Positions 59,596-64,000 of a stretch of 64,000 bases of DNA are shown here, piece by piece. The notes under the pieces were generated by a model. That model ran no database searches, was not told the origin of the DNA, and saw only the letters and a program-made list of their open reading frames with translations. The position numbers were made by a program, and so were the translations under genes. Location of the stretch: positions 1-64,000 of the forward strand of contig JAMKCH010007232.1 in NCBI GenBank assembly GCA_023653785.1, in the 5' to 3' direction. This DNA comes from Ophioderma brevispina (lineage: Eukaryota; Echinodermata; Ophiuroidea; Amphilepidida; Ophiodermatidae). The first letter of the stretch is position 1; the number at the start of each line of letters is the position of its first letter.

Positions 59596-61339
59596 CGCGA
59601 CGGCAGACGACAGTCGCGGTCCGGGGACCACATGTATTTTTATTGCTTTAAAACAATGGAACCCCGCTCATCCGCTATGAACCAACGAGGTTCTTATAGA
59701 TAGAGAGCAAAACGTTACGTAATCCTTCAGAAAATTCACCGTCTCGCATGTTTTTGCCGACCACAAAGAAAACTAGAGTACCAACAATAGAAGCAATGGC
59801 TTCCCCCGCTTCTTCCACATACTGGGGTGCCGCTTTGCAAATACACTAATCGGTAGTGATACCAATTAATGTATGTGTAGAGGTGGCCAGGTGTAATAAT
59901 AGTGTACCTGGATCCTTGTGCTCAGATACTGCTTTTTTACCTCATAAGCAAATGCGCGGCTTAGGTGAAACAAGATTTATTTATTGAGGCGGTTTATTTA
60001 AATCAAGACACTGATGTGTATTTTCATTCGTTGTGTGGCCATGGGTAGGACAAAATTTAACCACCCAAGTCAGCACCAAACTATTCCAACAACTGAATTT
60101 TGGCTGGATGTTTGTATCGAAATGTACAGATGTGTGTATACAAGCACCCAAAATGATAATTATTCGTGCCAATATTCAAAATGTCAGCGCGTAGCACGGA
60201 GCGGTTTTGAATTGCGTTTCACCCCTTGCTATGGAACCAAATTCACCTGGCAGTCGGGTTTTAAAGCCGCCCTAACAAATGTCGAGCGAGGAAGAATGGT
60301 CGTAATTAACTAGCCGGCACACGTGAACATCCGTGTGCTGCCAAGTATAAGAAAACTCCAATTTATCTTTCCTTGAGTCTATGGCTTTTGAAAGGTTCTT
60401 CAGGCGACTGTGTGCCTGAAGAACCATTGCAAGAGCCCACTGACCAAATGAAATGGCATTAATTATTATGTTGATGGTGAATTTGACAAATGGCAATTAT
60501 TGCACTTCAACCCATGTTGCAATCACATGACGAAAATATGTATACTAGATCACGGTAGTGGTGCATCTTTGCTTCACGCAAGCAGGGCGTACACGCTAGA
60601 AGGTAAGGTCCAAATCCTAAAAGTATTTTTATCGACCGTTTATGAGAGTAGGTATCCCAATTTCTTCTGCGGTAGAGTATACAGTGCACCATTCGATGGT
60701 CTGAATATTTTAATATACCAATGTAAAAGGTTTTGCACCCCCCACAGAAATCGCTTGTACCTAGTTGGCATTTAGGTATAAAATTAATGGTTACCATACC
60801 CTCTAAACAAATATAGATCAGAAGTTATTGCGAAAGCATACTTGCCCAAGGTTAACCCTTGTACCAAGTTTGATCAAAGTTGTTAAAATGTCTACTAAGC
60901 CATTTTAATGTTGAAAAAAACCCAAATTTTGGAGTTGGAGAATCATGTATCACCGTCATCCTGAATGGTCACCGTAGCCGTTTTCTGTGCCCCGAGATTA
61001 CTTCCGAGAGGATTACAACGATACTTCGTCTACTTCAGCGTTCTGGTCATGTAAGGATGGTCACGCTAACGGGTTGGATTCATGACTGACAAGGTCAACA
61101 GTTTCACTCTTTGATGTGAAGTCGCTGCCGGATATGGGCAGATTATATGGTTTCGAATGCTGTAGTGATCATAAACCCAAATTTATAAAGTATCGTCCTT
61201 GAATACATACTTAAAAAGCAAAAAAAAGCACGACCAACTCACTTATTTGTTATCAATTTGCTCGATTTTGTTACACTATAGAGCTAGAATATTCAAAATG
61301 TAGATTTAATTACACACAGGGGTACGGCCCTGATCATTT
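59596..61339. other. Gene-free stretch
   Basis: No exon recognised. Holds a 12-bp perfect stem at 60394-60425 (GGTTCTTCAGGC / GCCTGAAGAACC, 8-nt loop). Confidence 0.45.
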
Positions 61340-61344
61340 ATTGC

Positions 61345-61690
61345 CATATCCGGCCATTTTGAATTTTGACCAATTTTCCTAGATTTGTTAATTTCGAACC
61401 CCAAAGATGAGAATTTTTCTTCCATTTTTGGAGACTTAAATTAATCCTTATCCAATTATCTTCAGATAAAACATGTCAACGGCTTGTCTTCAACTTAATT
61501 TCTTGCTGTCACTATTTTTGTGGAGTCACATGAAAAACAATAGCTTCACGGTCGCCATCTTGGATTTTCAGCCAAATTTTCCATTAATATGCCTAGTTTG
61601 TGGAGTTTGAACCATGAACAATTTTTTTCTTCAAATTTTTCAGCCCACAAGTATTTATGACAATTATCTGCATATAATACAAGTTAAATG
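61345..61690. repeat. Diverged tandem duplication
   Basis: Two copies about 210 bp apart share GGCCATTTTGAATTTT/CGCCATCTTGGATTTT, CCAAATTTTCC-like, TTTTTCTTC-A-TTTT and ATTATCT(T/G)CA-ATA. This is an old duplication next to the Calx-beta exon. Confidence 0.55.
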
Positions 61691-61808
61691 ATGTATTCCG
61701 ACTAAGTATATCATTTTTTGAAGTAATGAACGAGCAGTCCTGTACACGAATCCCTGTGTAGGCCTACAAAGGATGAGTTCGACTCATTATGCTGTGGAAA
61801 AGACTTAC

Positions 61809-61907
61809 TGACTGTGGCCTCTGCACCACCTCTATTCACCAGCGTCAACTCAACAGTACCATCTTCTTCGCCCACGGTATACAAGGCTGGATCAAATTCC
61901 ACCTCAG
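61809..61907 (-). CDS. Calx-beta domain exon
   Basis: On the minus strand, after acceptor TTTTTCTTTCAG, the exon reads EVEFDPALYTVGEEDGTVEL followed by TLVNRGGAEATV and ends at donor A|GTAAGT. V-x-F-x-x-x-x-Y-x-V-x-E-x-x-G-x-v-x-l-x-V-x-R-x-G is the first half of the calcium-binding Calx-beta domain. This domain occurs in Na/Ca exchangers, FRAS1/FREM extracellular matrix proteins and the giant adhesion receptor ADGRV1. The 99-bp exon starts and ends in phase 1, the usual arrangement for extracellular modules. The rest of the domain and gene lie outside what could be recognised. Multi-domain matrix or receptor proteins are more likely than an exchanger, but this is inference. Confidence 0.82.
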
Positions 61908-61965
61908 CTGAAAGAAAAACAAACCCAAAATATATGATGTAGTGATAGAAATATCTTTCCTATAC

Positions 61966-62005
61966 TATACAGGGTGACCCAATAAAAACTTTACCCAAAA
62001 TGAAA
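61966..62005. mobile_element. mariner-like terminal repeat (one end)
   Basis: TATACAGGGTGACCCAATAA followed by AAACTTTACCC matches the common mariner terminal pattern TACAGGGTG-CCC-AAAA. The opposite end was not found within the following 500 bp, so this may be a solo end or a truncated copy. Confidence 0.55.
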
Positions 62006-62332
62006 GTGATATTTTTCCACTTTTTAAATTTGATATCTGTGGATTTTATTTTATCATAAAGAATGGGTAATTTAGCATCTTGCCTGAAAAAAATAAATGT
62101 TAATTTTGGTTGAGTGGTTGTCACGATATGGTCCACTGAAAATAGTCAGCAAAACAGACTTGTTCACGGAGCATCATTTTTCTTAGGCATGGAAATCCCC
62201 AATGCCCAAATCGAGCAGATCGGGTCCTACCCCTGCCCTGACACAAGACAGAAAACTGGCATTTAGCACAACTGCATGATATGATTTCAGATTTGAAAAA
62301 TTTATGTGTACTTATCATTCCATCATACCCAT

Positions 62333-63470
62333 GATATGCAAGGTTTTTGAAAAACCTGGTTTTTCGATCGTAAAACCAGGTTTCTCGACTGATAAACTAG
62401 AGTTATCAAAAACCTAGCTTTTCAAATCGAGAAACCTGGTTTTTCAAATCGAAAAACCAGGTTTTTCAAACCCCTTGCATATCAAATTTGAAAAACCTGG
62501 TTTTTCAAATCGAAAAACCTGGTTTATCGATTTGAAAAGCTACGTTTTTTGATAAACCTAGTTTATCAGTCGATAAATGTGATATGCAAGGTTTTTGAAA
62601 CAGGTTTTTGATAAACCTAGTTAATTTGAAAAACCAGGTTTTTCAATCGAAAAACCAGGTTTTTCAAAAACCTTGCATATCAAATTTGAAAAACCAGGTT
62701 TTTCGATCGAAAAACCTGGTTTCTCGACTGATAAACTAGGTTTATCAAAAAACCTAGCTTTTCAAATCGAGAAACCTGGTTTTTCAAATCGAAAAACCAG
62801 GTTTTTCAAACCCCTTGCATATCAAATTTGAAAAACCTGGTTTTTCAAATCGAAAAACCTGGTTTATCGATTTGAAAAGCTACGTTTTTTGATAAACCTA
62901 GTTTATCAGTCGATAAATGTGATATGCAAGGTTTTTGAAACAGGTTTTTCGATTTGAAAAAAAACAGGTTTTTCGATTTGAAAAGCTAGGTTTTTGATAA
63001 ACCTAGTTAATTTGAAAAAACCCGGTTTTTCAATCGAAAAAAAACCAGGTTTTTCAAAAACCTTGCATATCAAATTTGAAAAACCTGGTTTTTCAATCGA
63101 AAAACCAGGTTTCTCGACTGATAAACTAGGTTTATCAAAAAACCTAGCTTTTTGAATCGAGAAACCAGGTTTTTCGATTTGAAAAACCACCGATAAACTA
63201 GGTTTATCAAAAACCTAGCTTTTCGAATCGAAAAACATGGTTTTCGATTTGAAAAACCAGGGTTATCAAATTTGATAAGCTAGGTTTTTGAAAAACCTAG
63301 TTTTTCGACCGAAAAACCAGGTTTCTCGACTGATAAACTAGGTTTATCAAAAAACCTAGCTTTTCGAATCGAAAAACCAAGTTTATCGGCCTTGCTTTTA
63401 GGATTGAAAAACTTGGTTTTTCAAATTGAAAAAAACCCTGTTTTTTCGGAGGAAAAACCGGGTTTTTCAT
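62333..63470. repeat. Palindromic satellite (GAAAAACCWGGTTTTTC)
   Basis: Over 1.1 kb of sequence consists almost wholly of short palindromes about 21 bp apart: GAAAAACCTGGTTTTTC, its complement GAAAAACCAGGTTTTTC, and variants TGATAAACTAGGTTTATCA and GAAAAGCTAGGTTTTTGA. They are joined by GATTT/AAATC/GATC linkers. Longer hairpins are bracketed by GATATGCAAGG and its complement CCTTGCATATC (62333-62483, 62581-62683, 62921-63071). A higher-order repeat of about 340 bp links 62346-62605 and 62690-62945. A 94-codon minus-strand frame with EKPGFSI repeats is a 7-residue reading of the 21-bp period and not a gene. Confidence 0.95.
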
Positions 63471-64000
63471 TGTGCAAAATACTTGCCATAGATGTCACTT
63501 AGATCAGTAATTTTTGTATTGCCGTTAGGAAAAATGAATGGTGTTTTCCCTTTCGTCTTTTTACCCAATATCTCATTGATACGAGATTGTCACGAGATTT
63601 TATGTATTTTTGTATGATATATTTCTGGTCTTAATTGATTTGATTAATCCCGCAGTAATCCATGGCTTGTTATCTTTTACGTTGTTGTTACTTTTTCTTA
63701 CATTTAGGGAGAATTTTAGTTGTAAGGTTGTGAGAATTTGTTGAATGAAAACGTTACATGAATTCTCCGCACAATCGTTTAAGTAAAAAAAAAAGCCATC
63801 GTTACATCGTGTGAAGAAGATCAGTCCTAGAGCTGCAATAGTTAGTCTTGTTTATGCCTCGGTGTACGGAATTTTGGATTAAGATTAATGTTTTTATCAT
63901 TTTTATCGTTTATTTCTAATGGAAACCGATGTGAAAGCAGATATGGTGTCTGCAGAGCCACATAAAGCGTGGAAACTAATGTTGCGTACAGAGTCACTGA
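63471..64000. other. Gene-free end of window
   Basis: No gene or repeat recognised after the satellite. Confidence 0.5.

Noticed and set aside
62121..62318. mariner transposase remnant beside the terminal repeat at 61966
   Set aside because: Neither strand shows the D,D34D-type motifs or other transposase blocks.
62906..63190. 94-codon frame with regular EKPGFSI repeats that looks like a repetitive secreted protein
   Set aside because: It is the 21-bp palindromic satellite read in one frame. The same DNA reads similarly on the other strand.
62333..63470. CRISPR-like array because of regular short repeats
   Set aside because: No unique spacers exist; linkers are a few bases and also repeat. 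The genome is clearly eukaryotic.

Overview
The window looks like AT-rich, gene-poor nuclear DNA of an animal, most likely a marine invertebrate deuterostome (echinoderm or hemichordate type). The reasons are short coding islands with GT-AG introns, metazoan domains (TIR, TRIM-type RING/B-box, TPR, Calx-beta), animal retroelements (a Jockey/CR1-like LINE, a DIRS element, a fragment with an R2-type restriction-like endonuclease motif) and many foldback elements and MITEs. No rRNA, CRISPR, prokaryotic operon or complete single-exon gene was seen. The species call is inference only.

Layout. 1-8.9 kb: intergenic DNA with a TTAA-flanked MITE, two tandem 1.2 kb units rich in TGACCT/TGACCC half-sites, tandem hairpins and a hAT-like MITE with a perfect 8-bp target duplication. 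8.9-11.2 kb: two exons of a TIR-domain protein separated by a 2 kb intron that carries a TTAA-type MITE. 11.2-20.6 kb: repeats, a frameshifted TRIM-like RING/B-box remnant, an endonuclease-domain retroelement fragment and a tRNA-headed SINE. 20.6-31.6 kb: dispersed repeats, a degraded LINE on the minus strand interrupted by C/T-rich DNA, and a long inverted-repeat element. 32.1-40.6 kb and 46.3-53.0 kb are two copies of one locus containing four C-terminal exons of a TPR protein. The first copy is about 1.25 times longer, mostly through scattered small insertions, and looks like uncorrected long-read sequence or an unmerged haplotype. Between them, at 43.1-44.0 kb, lies a DIRS-type RNase H fragment. 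53-61.7 kb is non-coding with weak repeats. At 61.8 kb there is one Calx-beta exon on the minus strand, followed by a mariner-like terminal repeat and a striking 1.1 kb satellite built almost wholly from short palindromes (62.33-63.47 kb).

The recognisable genes (TIR, TRIM-like, TPR) are of kinds often expanded in invertebrate innate immunity, but nothing here proves that they form one gene or system. Several coding pieces are broken by single-base shifts. Given the duplicated block, part of this is probably sequence error rather than true pseudogenisation. Limits: all homology calls come from reading translations by eye, and exon ends are chosen by splice consensus and frame continuity.
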